Positions 50,785-59,059 of a stretch of 64,000 nt of DNA are shown here, in pieces. Source of the stretch: Amphibacillus marinus (GTDB taxonomy: Bacteria; Bacillota; Bacilli; Bacillales; Amphibacillaceae); the NCBI RefSeq assembly GCF_900110345.1, contig NZ_FODJ01000003.1, forward strand, positions 124,001 to 188,000. Direction: 5' to 3'. The translations under genes were made by a program, and so were the position numbers. The notes under the pieces were generated by a model, which saw only the letters and a list, made by a program, of their open reading frames with translations, had not been told where the DNA came from and ran no database searches. The first letter of the stretch is position 1; the number at the start of each line of letters is the position of its first letter.

Positions 50785-52413
50785 ATGCAGTTTGATAAGA
50801 ATACCAATCAGTGGCCGCCACAATACCAGGAAAAAACACTTGATAAACCACTAGCTGTACCTTACTTACAGGAGCGTCCAGCTGCTATTGATATTAAGAT
50901 CGGGCGACAGTTATTTGTCGATGATTATTTAATAGATAGCCATGATCTTGAGCGGGTTTATCCTGAGCCAGAGCTGTGTGAGCAGGTTATCTTTGAGCCG
51001 AAAACACCGTTAGAAATGAATGATGGCTATAACCCATGTGCCACCCCGTTTAATGATGGGCTCTTCTATGATGATCAAGATCAAAAATTTAAAATGTGGT
51101 ACCATGCCGGTTGGTTTAATGGTGTGGGCTATGCTGAAAGTCAGGATGGAATTAACTGGACGAGGCTAAAAGAGCTTTATCCAGAGCGGGAATCTGAAAG
51201 TGTCATTCCGATTGGTCCCGGCCAAATTAGAGATGGCGCAGCAGTGTGGCTTGATTACCATGCCAGTGAAAAAGACGAACGCTACAAGCTGCTTGTTTTT
51301 TTCCGAGAATTTGATTTTGAAATTAATCATTACCATAAGAAGCCGAAGCATTCTCATGATATTCCGGGCTCAATTCCACCAACAGAAAGAGCGGTATTGT
51401 TTAAATCAGCAAATGGCATTGACTGGACTGAAGTAACAGATGTTGGCCCCTGTGGCGATAATACGGGATTTTTCTATAATCCTTTTACAAAAAAGTGGGT
51501 GTTTAGCTTACGAACCTTTTCCAGCTTAGATAGTCGAATTCGAACGCGTGGTTATTATGAAACGGAGCACTTCTTTAAAGGCGCAAATTGGACAGCAGAA
51601 AATATAAGCTTTTGGTCGCGAACTGACATCTATGATATGCCGGATGAGCAAATGGGTTATTATACTCAGCTTTATGATTTAACAGCAGTACCATATGAGA
51701 GTATCATGCTTGGCGTTTTCAATGTATTTATGGGTCCACCTAACAATGTAAGTGGCATAAGAAAGCAACCAAAGATTTGTGATTTGAAGCTTGGCTATAG
51801 TCGAGATGGCTTCCACTTCAGTCGGGGTGATTATGCCAACTTTATTTCGTCCTCACGAGAGGAAGGGACCTGGAATTATGGCTATGCTCATGCGGTCAAT
51901 GGTGGTTGCATTGTCGTGGAAGATGAGCTGTATTTTTATTTTTCTTGCTTTTCAGGTCAATCACCAAAGTTCGGCTCTCACAAATATGCGGGAGGTAATC
52001 TGGGCTTAGCTAAGCTGAGAAGAGACGGTTTTGCTTATCTGACTGACCAGGGTAAAACAGGGCAGCTCCTAACCCAGCCGCTAACCTTTGCAGGCAGTCA
52101 TTTATTTGTCAATGTTGACAGTTCAACTGGTCAGCTGTTAGCAGAGGTGGTTAATGAACGTGGCGAGGTTATTAGCGGCTTTAGCAAATCGGATTGTCTA
52201 CCAGTCACGGCTGATAGTACCAAACAAGAGCTTGCTTGGAAAGAGCATACGTTAGCGGAGCTAAGTGATCAGTCAGTACGAATTAGGTTTTATTTAGACC
52301 ATGCCCAATTATATGCTTTTTGGGTTTCAGACAGTTCACTGGGCCATAGTGGTGGTTACTTAGGTGGTGGCGGACCATCCGCTTATCAAGGTAGAGATAA
52401 GCCAGCTCAATAA
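50785..52413 (+). CDS. five-bladed beta-propeller glycosidase-like protein (GH32/GH43-like fold)
   Basis: 542 residues, no signal peptide. Repeated blade motifs: KFKMWYHAGWFNGVGYAESQ DGINW, RAVLFKSANGIDWTEVTDVG, LKLGYSRDGFHFSRG, and YFYFSCFSGQ. The start (IGRQLFVDDYLIDSHDLERV YPEPELCEQVIFEPKTPLE) resembles large secreted propeller proteins known mainly from Planctomycetes and similar groups. Candidate acids include Asp in DGYNPCATPFNDGLFYD and Glu in ESESVIP. A C-terminal beta-sandwich-like part (about 420-530) follows. Probably hydrolyses the phosphorylated sugar from the PTS; the family number is unknown to me. Confidence 0.6.
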   Translation: MQFDKNTNQWPPQYQEKTLDKPLAVPYLQERPAAIDIKIGRQLFVDDYLIDSHDLERVYPEPELCEQVIFEPKTPLEMNDGYNPCATPFNDGLFYDDQDQKFKMWYHAGWFNGVGYAESQDGINWTRLKELYPERESESVIPIGPGQIRDGAAVWLDYHASEKDERYKLLVFFREFDFEINHYHKKPKHSHDIPGSIPPTERAVLFKSANGIDWTEVTDVGPCGDNTGFFYNPFTKKWVFSLRTFSSLDSRIRTRGYYETEHFFKGANWTAENISFWSRTDIYDMPDEQMGYYTQLYDLTAVPYESIMLGVFNVFMGPPNNVSGIRKQPKICDLKLGYSRDGFHFSRGDYANFISSSREEGTWNYGYAHAVNGGCIVVEDELYFYFSCFSGQSPKFGSHKYAGGNLGLAKLRRDGFAYLTDQGKTGQLLTQPLTFAGSHLFVNVDSSTGQLLAEVVNERGEVISGFSKSDCLPVTADSTKQELAWKEHTLAELSDQSVRIRFYLDHAQLYAFWVSDSSLGHSGGYLGGGGPSAYQGRDKPAQ

Positions 52414-52461
52414 GCATTCCATTTCATCAATTTAAGTAGCGTAGTCATTGTATAGCAACGC

Positions 52462-52490
52462 TTGCCATAACCATTGTAAGCTAGTATATA
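52462..52490 (+). promoter_or_regulatory. promoter of the lacI-family gene
   Basis: TTGCCA (52462-52467), 17-bp spacer, TATATA (52485-52490), 54 bp before the regulator ATG. Confidence 0.5.
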
Positions 52491-52543
52491 AAGTTAAATA
52501 ATGGTACAATTATCTCAAAAAGAAATTAGGAAGAGGTTGGGTT

Positions 52544-53551
52544 ATGGCAAGAATAACAATGGCTGATGTAGCTAAAGCGGCAGGGGTATCTAAAAGTACG
52601 GTATCACAATTTTTAAACCAACGCTATGAGTACATGAGCGAAGAAACACGCAAAAAAATAGAGCTAGAGGTGAAGCGATTAGGTTATCAACCGAATTTTG
52701 TCGCAAGAAGCCTAAAGCAAAAACGAACAGCTATGGTCGGCGTTATTATGGCTAATATTATGCACCGCTTCTCTACAGAAGTAAGTCGTGCCATTGAGGA
52801 CTACTGTAATATTAATAATGTCCATGTTATTTTGTGTAATGCTGATGATAATCCACATAAAGAAAAAAAATACATTGATATGCTGTTATTAAGGCAAGTA
52901 GACGGCTTAATTGTTTTTCCAACAGGTGAAAATGTTGAGACCTATCAAAAACTAGTTGATGAACGCTATCCCGTTATCTTCATGGATCGAAAAGTAACGG
53001 CGGTAGATATCCCTGCTATTATGGTAAACAATAAAGCGTCAACGTATCAAGTGATTGAACACTTCATTGCTAATCAACACAAAAGAATTGCAATCTTGAC
53101 TGAGCCATTAACAATCTCAACCCGTAAAAGCCGACTAGAAGGCTACCGAGAGTCAATGACGGCACATGGTCTCACGAATTATCAAGATTTAATTATTAGT
53201 GCGCCAATTGATAGCTTGCTTGCCCATCTAGAGCAGATCTTTCAAGCAGAGCAACCACCAACGGCTTTACTAGCGGGAAATGACTTGGTGTTCTTAGAAG
53301 TTTTAAAATTTGTTAAAACAGAGCAGTTAAAGATTGGTGTGGATTTTAGCTTAGCTGTTTTTGATAACTTGCCATTTGCAGATTTGCTTGATCCGGCTAT
53401 TACGACAATAGCACAACCATCCTATCAAATGGGACAACAAGCAGCAAAGCTATTACTAAAGCGCATCAACAATAAGAATGAGAAAATAACAGACAGCATT
53501 CATGAATGTGAACTTATTATTAGAGGCTCATCAAATCGCTACTGGGCGTAA
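52544..53551 (+). CDS. LacI-family transcriptional regulator
   Basis: 335 residues, aggaagaggttgggtt before the ATG. HTH MADVAKAAGVSKSTVSQFLN QRYEYMSEETRKKIELEVKR LGYQPN and the LacI hinge ARSLKQKRTAMVGVIMANI are clear; the sugar-binding part follows (LRQVDGLIVFPTGENV, MDRKVTAVDIPAIMVNNKAS T, TTIAQPSYQMGQQAAKLLLK RI). It likely represses both the kinase operon (operators at 48177-48201) and the hexulose-6-phosphate genes (operator at 53579). Confidence 0.9.
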   Translation: MARITMADVAKAAGVSKSTVSQFLNQRYEYMSEETRKKIELEVKRLGYQPNFVARSLKQKRTAMVGVIMANIMHRFSTEVSRAIEDYCNINNVHVILCNADDNPHKEKKYIDMLLLRQVDGLIVFPTGENVETYQKLVDERYPVIFMDRKVTAVDIPAIMVNNKASTYQVIEHFIANQHKRIAILTEPLTISTRKSRLEGYRESMTAHGLTNYQDLIISAPIDSLLAHLEQIFQAEQPPTALLAGNDLVFLEVLKFVKTEQLKIGVDFSLAVFDNLPFADLLDPAITTIAQPSYQMGQQAAKLLLKRINNKNEKITDSIHECELIIRGSSNRYWA

Positions 53552-53578
53552 ATAAAGTGGGCTTTTTTGGATAATGAA

Positions 53579-53592
53579 CTAAATCGATTTAG
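53579..53592. promoter_or_regulatory. LacI-type operator O3
   Basis: CTAAATCGATTTAG is a perfect 14-bp palindrome containing the O2 sequence. It lies 22 bp before the hexulose-6-phosphate synthase start and just after a GATAAT (53570-53575) that may be a -10 box. It links these two genes to the regulon of the kinase-PTS operon. Confidence 0.7.
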
Positions 53593-53613
53593 GGTTTTGA
53601 GAAGGGGATTAAA

Positions 53614-54252
53614 ATGATGAAGATCCAGCTAGCTTTAGATCGACTAACTATTAATCAGGCAATTGCTTTGACGAACAAAGTTGTTGATTTTGTCGATGTG
53701 ATTGAAGTAGGGACCTCGTTAATTAAGGAGTTTGGGATGGGAAGTGTCTCCGAGCTAAAGCAAGCTTTCCCGACTAAACAAATTCTTGCTGATATTAAGA
53801 CAATTGATAATGCTAGATATGAGCTTGAGCTTTGTTACCAAGCTGGTGCAGATATAACGACAGTGATGGGGAGTGCTCACCCGCTTACCATTGAACAATG
53901 TATTCAATTTGCACAAGCAAACAATAAAGATCTAATGATTGATTTGTTAAATTTAAATGCTCACCAAAAAGAACAATTATTTGCTAACGCAGATGACCAT
54001 CTTTATTTCTGTGAGCACATAAGTAAGGATGAGCAAGAATTAGGTATACCAAGAAAAAAAACCTTTTCTAGAAGGGACGATAAGTTAAGACGCATTGCCA
54101 TAGCTGGCGGCATCACCATACAAACGCTACCACAATACATTCAACAACAGCCAAACATTATAATTGTGGGATCTGCTATTACGCAAGCGGATGATCCGGT
54201 GGAAGTAGCAAAAGAACTTAGTAAACATATACGGGGTGCAGACCATGAATGA
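53614..54252 (+). CDS. hxlA: 3-hexulose-6-phosphate synthase (HPS/KGPDC superfamily)
   Basis: 212 residues. OMPDC-type barrel: QLALDRLTINQAIAL, DVIEVGTSLIKEFGMGSV, the ADIKTID core (catalytic Asp-x-Lys), AGADITTVMGSAHPLTIEQC and IAGGITIQTLPQYI... IIVGSAITQADDP. It joins formaldehyde and ribulose 5-phosphate to D-arabino-3-hexulose 6-phosphate, or runs in reverse. The related 3-keto-L-gulonate-6-phosphate decarboxylase shares this fold; the PHI gene that overlaps its end supports HPS. Confidence 0.8.
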   Translation: MMKIQLALDRLTINQAIALTNKVVDFVDVIEVGTSLIKEFGMGSVSELKQAFPTKQILADIKTIDNARYELELCYQAGADITTVMGSAHPLTIEQCIQFAQANNKDLMIDLLNLNAHQKEQLFANADDHLYFCEHISKDEQELGIPRKKTFSRRDDKLRRIAIAGGITIQTLPQYIQQQPNIIIVGSAITQADDPVEVAKELSKHIRGADHE

Positions 54253-54793
54253 ATTAACCTTAATTGTAACAGAGCTTGAGCAAGTATTTAAGCGGATGAA
54301 TACTGACAAATTAACAGAGCTGACAACTACTTTATTAGAAAGCCAACGCATTTTCGTCACAGGTGAGGGGCGCTCTGGTTTAATGGCTAAGGCCTTTGCC
54401 ATGCGCTTGATGCACTTAGGCGCAACAGTTTATGTAGTAGGTGAAACGACTACCCCTGCGCTGACAGAAGCTGACACGTTGATTGCCTTATCAGGATCAG
54501 GAGAGACGAAAGCGACTTTATGGGCGGCACAGCAAGCTGAGTTACTAGGCTCTACGGGCGTAGCAATTACCGCCAATAATGACTCATCCTTAGCCAAAGT
54601 TGCTCAACTAGTATTACATGTTCCAAGTGCAACCAAGCACCGTAACCAAGGAGAGCTAGAGAGTGTTCAGCCCTTAGGCTCATTATTTGACCAAAGTGTC
54701 CATCTCTTACTTGATGCCATTTGTCTAATCTATGCCAATAAGATAGAAGGGGCGCAGGAACAAGCCATTCACAATCATAGTAATCTAGAATAG
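54236..54793 (+). CDS. hxlB: 6-phospho-3-hexuloisomerase
   Basis: 185 residues, SIS domain. The block FVTGEGRSGLMAKAFAMRLM HLGATVYVVGETTTPA and LIALSGSGETKATLWAAQQA EL match PHI closely, and SVQPLGSLFDQSVHLLLDAI at the end fits too. It converts D-arabino-3-hexulose 6-phosphate to fructose 6-phosphate. The start overlaps the HPS gene by 17 bp, so the two are made together, as in the RuMP pathway of Bacillus (hxlAB). Confidence 0.9.
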   Translation: MQTMNELTLIVTELEQVFKRMNTDKLTELTTTLLESQRIFVTGEGRSGLMAKAFAMRLMHLGATVYVVGETTTPALTEADTLIALSGSGETKATLWAAQQAELLGSTGVAITANNDSSLAKVAQLVLHVPSATKHRNQGELESVQPLGSLFDQSVHLLLDAICLIYANKIEGAQEQAIHNHSNLE

Positions 54794-54823
54794 TGACGGC
54801 GAAATTGCTCTAACCTTAATAGA

Positions 54824-54857
54824 AAAACACAGTGAATTTATCATTTACTGTGTTTTT
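54824..54857 (+). terminator. intrinsic terminator of the hxlAB-like operon
   Basis: aaaacacagtgaa pairs with tttactgtgtttt (one wobble), ending in tttttaattttg. 30 bp after the isomerase stop. Confidence 0.85.
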
Positions 54858-55081
54858 AATTTTGTTTATTTTCATAAAGAGGACGTAACAGCATCCTGAT
54901 TTATTCTAGAACATATAAATGCCAATTAAAAATAGTCTAAATTGAAAAAATAAAGGTTAATTATGTTTTTTTATGATACAATATGGCTAGAAAATAAATA
55001 TGGTAAATTGTTACTGTTCGTGTCTGAAGTGGTGTTTTTAAAGAAAGAGAGTTAATAAACTAGAAAAAAGGGGTTGTTTAA

Positions 55082-55870
55082 ATGGGAGATTTATTTCTAG
55101 CTTTATTTTTATTAAGTATTATCGGATTAATTGTCGGACTTACACGACCGAGATGGATAAAGGTAAGAACAAGGAAAGAAGTTTTAAAATTTGGCTTGCC
55201 AGCTCTTGTGGTTACGTTTATTCTAGCAGTAACTTTTCTTGATACACCAGATTACCAGCCTCAAGAAGCGTTACGAGCAGCTGAACAGCACAATGAATTA
55301 CTTCAAATAGAATTGGAAGAGACTCAACAAGATTTGACCCAAAGCACAGAAAAGAATCATGATCAGTTAGCGATGATTGAGGCATTACAGACAGAACGCG
55401 ATGAGTATAATCAGGCAAGTGAAGCTGTTGAAGAAATAGTTGCTGAACTTGAACAAGAGCTACAAATAAAAGAAGTGGAATTGAATGAAAAGAATGAACA
55501 GATTACCGCACTTAAGACAGAGGTTAAGGAGTTAGAAGCAGCGATGCAAAGCTTAACCGCTAGCGCAAGTACTGTCAACAGTTCAAATCAATCTCAAACT
55601 GCAACGGTGTCGACAAGTCCAACTGAATCAGAAGCGAACACAAATTCAACGGCTGCTACTGATGGATGTGCACCAGGCACTGTAAGAATTAATCATGCTT
55701 CTGCAAGTGAACTGCAAAAAATTTATCAAATTGGCCCCGAACGTGCAGAGCAAATAATTAGCTTACGGAGCACGCCCTTTAATTCATACAGTGATATGAC
55801 TAGAATTAGCGGAATTGGTACAAAACACTCAGCAGCCATTGAAAACGAAGACATTATCTGCTTTGATTAA
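55082..55870 (+). CDS. membrane-anchored coiled-coil protein with C-terminal ComEA-type HhH domain
   Basis: 262 residues, aaaaaggggttgttta before the ATG. Two TM helices at about 3-20 and 36-56, then a coiled coil rich in Glu/Gln at about 62-160, a Ser/Thr linker (SASTVNSSNQSQTATVSTSP) and a helix-hairpin-helix at about 200-262: VRINHASASELQKIYQIGPE RAEQIISLR... MTRISGIGTKHSAAIE. The end is like ComEA, the DNA-uptake receptor, but ComEA is shorter, with one TM helix and no long coil. DNA binding is likely; the role is unknown. Confidence 0.65.
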   Translation: MGDLFLALFLLSIIGLIVGLTRPRWIKVRTRKEVLKFGLPALVVTFILAVTFLDTPDYQPQEALRAAEQHNELLQIELEETQQDLTQSTEKNHDQLAMIEALQTERDEYNQASEAVEEIVAELEQELQIKEVELNEKNEQITALKTEVKELEAAMQSLTASASTVNSSNQSQTATVSTSPTESEANTNSTAATDGCAPGTVRINHASASELQKIYQIGPERAEQIISLRSTPFNSYSDMTRISGIGTKHSAAIENEDIICFD

Positions 55871-56032
55871 CATAAAATAACGTTAAACAAAAGTGATTAG
55901 AAACCAGTTGGTTTTGTTTTTTTTAGAATTAACTTTTCGCAACAGGATAAAGTGTTTTAATCAAGTATGAACAGGGTAATAACAAATACTTGAAGTGCAA
56001 AAAAGATAGTTGAGTGAAGGGAAGAAAGGCGT

Positions 56033-57124
56033 ATGTTTTTGGCTTGGAACGAAATTAAATATTCGAAGGTCAGATATGTGTTAATTATGGGTGTATTATT
56101 TTTAATTGCCTATTTAGTGTTTTTCTTAACAGGTTTAGCCTATGGGCTGGCACAGGATAATCGAACCGCGATTGACAGTTGGGAAGCAGATGGAATTATC
56201 TTACCTGAAGAAGCAAATGGTAATATTAATATGGCGCTGTTATCTGATCAAGCAGTTGATCAAGTAGCTGCAACCGAAAAAGCGGTATTAGGACAAATGG
56301 CAGCCGTTGTAGAACGCGAGGATAGCAGTGCGGACGAACGATTAGATGTCCGTTTTTTAGGAATTAAAGTAGATGAATTTCTTATGCCAGAAATAATTGA
56401 GGGACGTGCTTTTGAAACTGATCAAGAAGTCGTGGTCGATGTTAGTCTAAGAGATGAGGGCTTACTTAGTTTAAATGACTCAGTTAGCTTACTTAGTAGT
56501 GAGCAAACGTTTGAGGTGGTTGGCTTTATTGACAATGCTAAGTTAAGTGTCTCGCCTGTTATGTATACGACAATTGAAGCCTTTCAGGAAATTCGCTTTG
56601 GTGAGATGGAACAGGAGCGTGATGAGTTAGCGATTAGTGCGATAGTGGTGCGTGCTACTAATGGCGACATAGCAAATGTTACCATTGATAATGAGCAATT
56701 AGAGCTTATTGCAATAAGTGATTTTATTAGTGATCTCCCAGGCTATAATGCACAAGTATTAACCTTTGCCTTTATGATCTCATTTTTAATTGTTATTGCG
56801 GCCATTGTAATTGGTATCTTTATCTATGTCCTAACCTTACAGAAAGTAAGTACCTTCGGTGTAATGAAAGCACAGGGTATTTCAAGCGGCTATCTGGCAC
56901 GGTCAGTTATTGTCCAAACCTTTGTTTTAAGTGCAATTGGCATCGGGCTTGGGTTCCTTGGAACAGCAGGAACGCAACTTGCTCTGCCAGCAGCAGTGCC
57001 ATTTCAAAGTAATGGCTTATTTTTAATCGTCGTGAGTGCGGTTATGCTAATAATTGCTGTGTTAGGCGCCTTATTCTCAGTGCGTACTATTGTAAAAATC
57101 GATCCGTTAAAGGCAATAAGTTAG
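56033..57124 (+). CDS. hrtB: HrtB-like ABC transporter permease
   Basis: 363 residues with four TM helices (about 17-40, then three after about 238). FLAWNEIKYSKVRYVLIMGV LFLIAYLVFFLTGLAYGLAQ DNRTAIDSW matches HrtB heme-efflux permeases; the FtsX-type C-terminal domain is at about 240-360 (ISFLIVIAAIVIGIFIYVLT LQKVSTFGVMKAQGIS). With the ATPase encoded 10 bp later it would export heme or another toxic molecule. No HssRS two-component genes are nearby. Confidence 0.75.
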   Translation: MFLAWNEIKYSKVRYVLIMGVLFLIAYLVFFLTGLAYGLAQDNRTAIDSWEADGIILPEEANGNINMALLSDQAVDQVAATEKAVLGQMAAVVEREDSSADERLDVRFLGIKVDEFLMPEIIEGRAFETDQEVVVDVSLRDEGLLSLNDSVSLLSSEQTFEVVGFIDNAKLSVSPVMYTTIEAFQEIRFGEMEQERDELAISAIVVRATNGDIANVTIDNEQLELIAISDFISDLPGYNAQVLTFAFMISFLIVIAAIVIGIFIYVLTLQKVSTFGVMKAQGISSGYLARSVIVQTFVLSAIGIGLGFLGTAGTQLALPAAVPFQSNGLFLIVVSAVMLIIAVLGALFSVRTIVKIDPLKAIS

Positions 57125-57134
57125 GAGAATGAAT

Positions 57135-57833
57135 ATGAAAGCGATTGAGTTTATCAATGTAGAGCGTACCTTTAAAGATGGCGATAAAGAGATCGTTGCA
57201 TTACAGTCAACAAACTTTTCCATTGACCGTGGACAATTTGTTGCAATTATCGGACCATCAGGGTCAGGAAAAAGTACCTTCCTTACTATTGCTGGTGGCC
57301 TACAAGCGCCATCCAAAGGTGAAGTAAAAATAGCTGGACAGGCATTTAGTAGTCAGTCTGAAAAGAAACGCTCACGAACAAGGTTCAGTGAAATTGGCTT
57401 TATCCTACAAGCGTCTAATTTGGTTCCGTTTCTAACGATTAAACAACAGCTTCAGCTTGTTAATAAGGTAGATAAAAAGAAGCAACGGGAAGAAATGCTT
57501 GAACTTTTAAATCAGCTTGATATTAAAGATTTACAACATAAATACCCCAGTGAAATTTCAGGTGGCCAGCGCCAGCGTGCTGCTATCGCCCGTGCTTTAT
57601 ACAATGATCCAACCATTATTCTGGCAGATGAACCAACTGCCAGTTTAGATTCCGAAAAAGCCTATCAAGTAGTCGAAATTCTAGCTCGTGAAACAAAGAA
57701 AAAGAATAAAGCAACCATTATGGTCACCCATGATATTCGGCTAGTTGAATATTGTGATCAAGTGTTTGAGATGAAGGATGGCGTACTAAAAGAGAAGAGT
57801 CCTGATAGTCTAAGTAGCGGTCAGGGCTCATAA
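57135..57833 (+). CDS. hrtA: HrtA-like ABC transporter ATPase
   Basis: 232 residues from the ATG at 57135 (aggagaatgaat ahead; an ATG two codons earlier is too close to the ribosome site). Walker A IGPSGSGKST, signature ISGGQRQRAAIARAL, Walker B ILADEPTASLDSE, H-loop VTHD. MacB/LolD/HrtA class. Works with the permease encoded just before. Confidence 0.85.
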   Translation: MKAIEFINVERTFKDGDKEIVALQSTNFSIDRGQFVAIIGPSGSGKSTFLTIAGGLQAPSKGEVKIAGQAFSSQSEKKRSRTRFSEIGFILQASNLVPFLTIKQQLQLVNKVDKKKQREEMLELLNQLDIKDLQHKYPSEISGGQRQRAAIARALYNDPTIILADEPTASLDSEKAYQVVEILARETKKKNKATIMVTHDIRLVEYCDQVFEMKDGVLKEKSPDSLSSGQGS

Positions 57834-57891
57834 GTTAAGTTGTCAATTTATCATCATATATTGTAAATGAATTTAGAATAGGAGTGATTTA

Positions 57892-58065
57892 ATGAGAAGA
57901 GGTCCATTAAGAAAGTCCTCAACAGACAGAGTGTTATCAGGTGTCTGTGGCGGTATTGCCGAGTATTTGGACATACCAGCAATTGCTGTTCGGTTAATCT
58001 TTTTCTTCGGGCCACCATTGCTAACGGTCTATATTATTTTGGCTATTTTCCTACCAGAAGAGTAA
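57892..58065 (+). CDS. PspC-domain mini-protein
   Basis: 57 residues, ataggagtgattta before the ATG, too short for usual ORF cut-offs. It reads RRGPLRKSSTDRVLSGVCGG IAEYLDIPAIAVRLIFFF and ends with a hydrophobic helix and LPEE. This is one complete PspC domain: the VSGVCGGIAEY block and one TM helix. It usually belongs to membrane-stress systems; the LiaH-like PspA homologue lies 12 kb away. A terminator follows at once. Confidence 0.85.
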   Translation: MRRGPLRKSSTDRVLSGVCGGIAEYLDIPAIAVRLIFFFGPPLLTVYIILAIFLPEE

Positions 58066-58067
58066 GT

Positions 58068-58099
58068 AAAGGAGGTGAAGCATTCATCTCCTTTCTTTA
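58068..58099 (+). terminator. terminator after the pspC-like gene
   Basis: aaaggaggtga (58068-58078) pairs with tcatctccttt (58084-58094; one wobble), then cttta. It begins right after the stop codon. Confidence 0.65.
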
Positions 58100-58212
58100 G
58101 TTACCAAGGGCTACTACTAATAAAAGAAGGAATCACAATTTATTATGGCGATTCATTCACCTATTGTAATGCGTTTCTTTATTAATAATCGAGAAGGTAC
58201 ATTCTTGCTTCG

Positions 58213-58833
58213 TTACCTGAATATCTTATACCAGTATAAAGTGGTTTCAATGTTAGGATTATAGGACTGCTTTAGTGTGTCAACGCCACCTAGTGTGAAC
58301 CTTTGTTTCACATAAAATCTGCAGGCACCAAGGTTATCATCTTGTGTTTCCAAGGACATACCGATAAGGTTTCTTTGTTTTGCCCATTCCTCTGCTTTCT
58401 TTAAGAGCAACTTTCCGACGCCACTGCCTCGATAATCTTTTTTTATAGCAATGTTTTCAATATAACAGAAGTGATTCCAATCTTTAATTATTCTAATTTG
58501 TCCTATGCAAGTATTATTTAGATAAGCTAAAAATAGAGTTTTATCCTCTTGGTTTATATATTCGCTCCAATCAAGCTTGTCGTCTGGAAAGCGTGTTTCT
58601 CTAGGTTCATCAAAAAGAACTTCTTGATAAGACCACTTTCCTGATTGTAAACTGGGGATAACTCTACCAGATAACTTAAAATAATCATTTGTCATATTAA
58701 TATCCGCTATTAAGTCATTATTTAATGGTGCAATAAAGAGGTTACTATCATTATCCAATATTACGCACTTCCTTTTATGATGGTTTGAAAATCTTTTTTT
58801 GAAAAGGTAATTAATCCCTAACTTATTCAACAT
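58213..58833 (-). CDS. streptothricin N-acetyltransferase-like GNAT protein
   Basis: Up to 206 residues. From about residue 55 it matches SatA/Sat4: GRVIPSLQSGKWSYQEVLFD EP, ADIK-like NWNHFCYIENIAIKKDYRGS GVGKLLLKKAEEWAKQRNLI GMSLETQDDNLGACRFYVKQ, then TTLYWYKI. The acetyl-CoA loop is RGSGVG. It may acetylate streptothricin or a related amino compound. The start is uncertain: no clear ribosome site precedes 58833, and that ATG sits in the loop of a small palindrome (58822-58844); later starts are possible. Confidence 0.75.
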   Translation of the reverse strand: MLNKLGINYLFKKRFSNHHKRKCVILDNDSNLFIAPLNNDLIADINMTNDYFKLSGRVIPSLQSGKWSYQEVLFDEPRETRFPDDKLDWSEYINQEDKTLFLAYLNNTCIGQIRIIKDWNHFCYIENIAIKKDYRGSGVGKLLLKKAEEWAKQRNLIGMSLETQDDNLGACRFYVKQRFTLGGVDTLKQSYNPNIETTLYWYKIFR

Positions 58834-58941
58834 TGCTGAATAAGCCGCTCTTTATATCGTACCACAACAGTAAATCATTCCTCGTTATAATAAAAAATAA
58901 CAATCTTTATAGACAGAGCTTTTTGTTATTATAAAAGGCTA

Positions 58942-58990
58942 AGAAGCTCAATGCTGAAAGCTAAAGTGAAACCATTGAGCTTCTCTTTTT
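58942..58990. terminator. intrinsic terminator between convergent-side units
   Basis: agaagctcaatg (58942-58953) pairs exactly with cattgagcttct (58973-58984), followed by cttttt on the plus strand. The GH127 gene ends 70 bp to the right on the minus strand, so this hairpin most likely ends that transcript, even though the T-run is better on the plus strand. Confidence 0.6.
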
Positions 58991-59059
58991 ATGTCTGATT
59001 ATAAATTAAGGTAAAGATCTTTGTGTAAATGAGAAATAATTATTCTTAACTTGTCCTAC

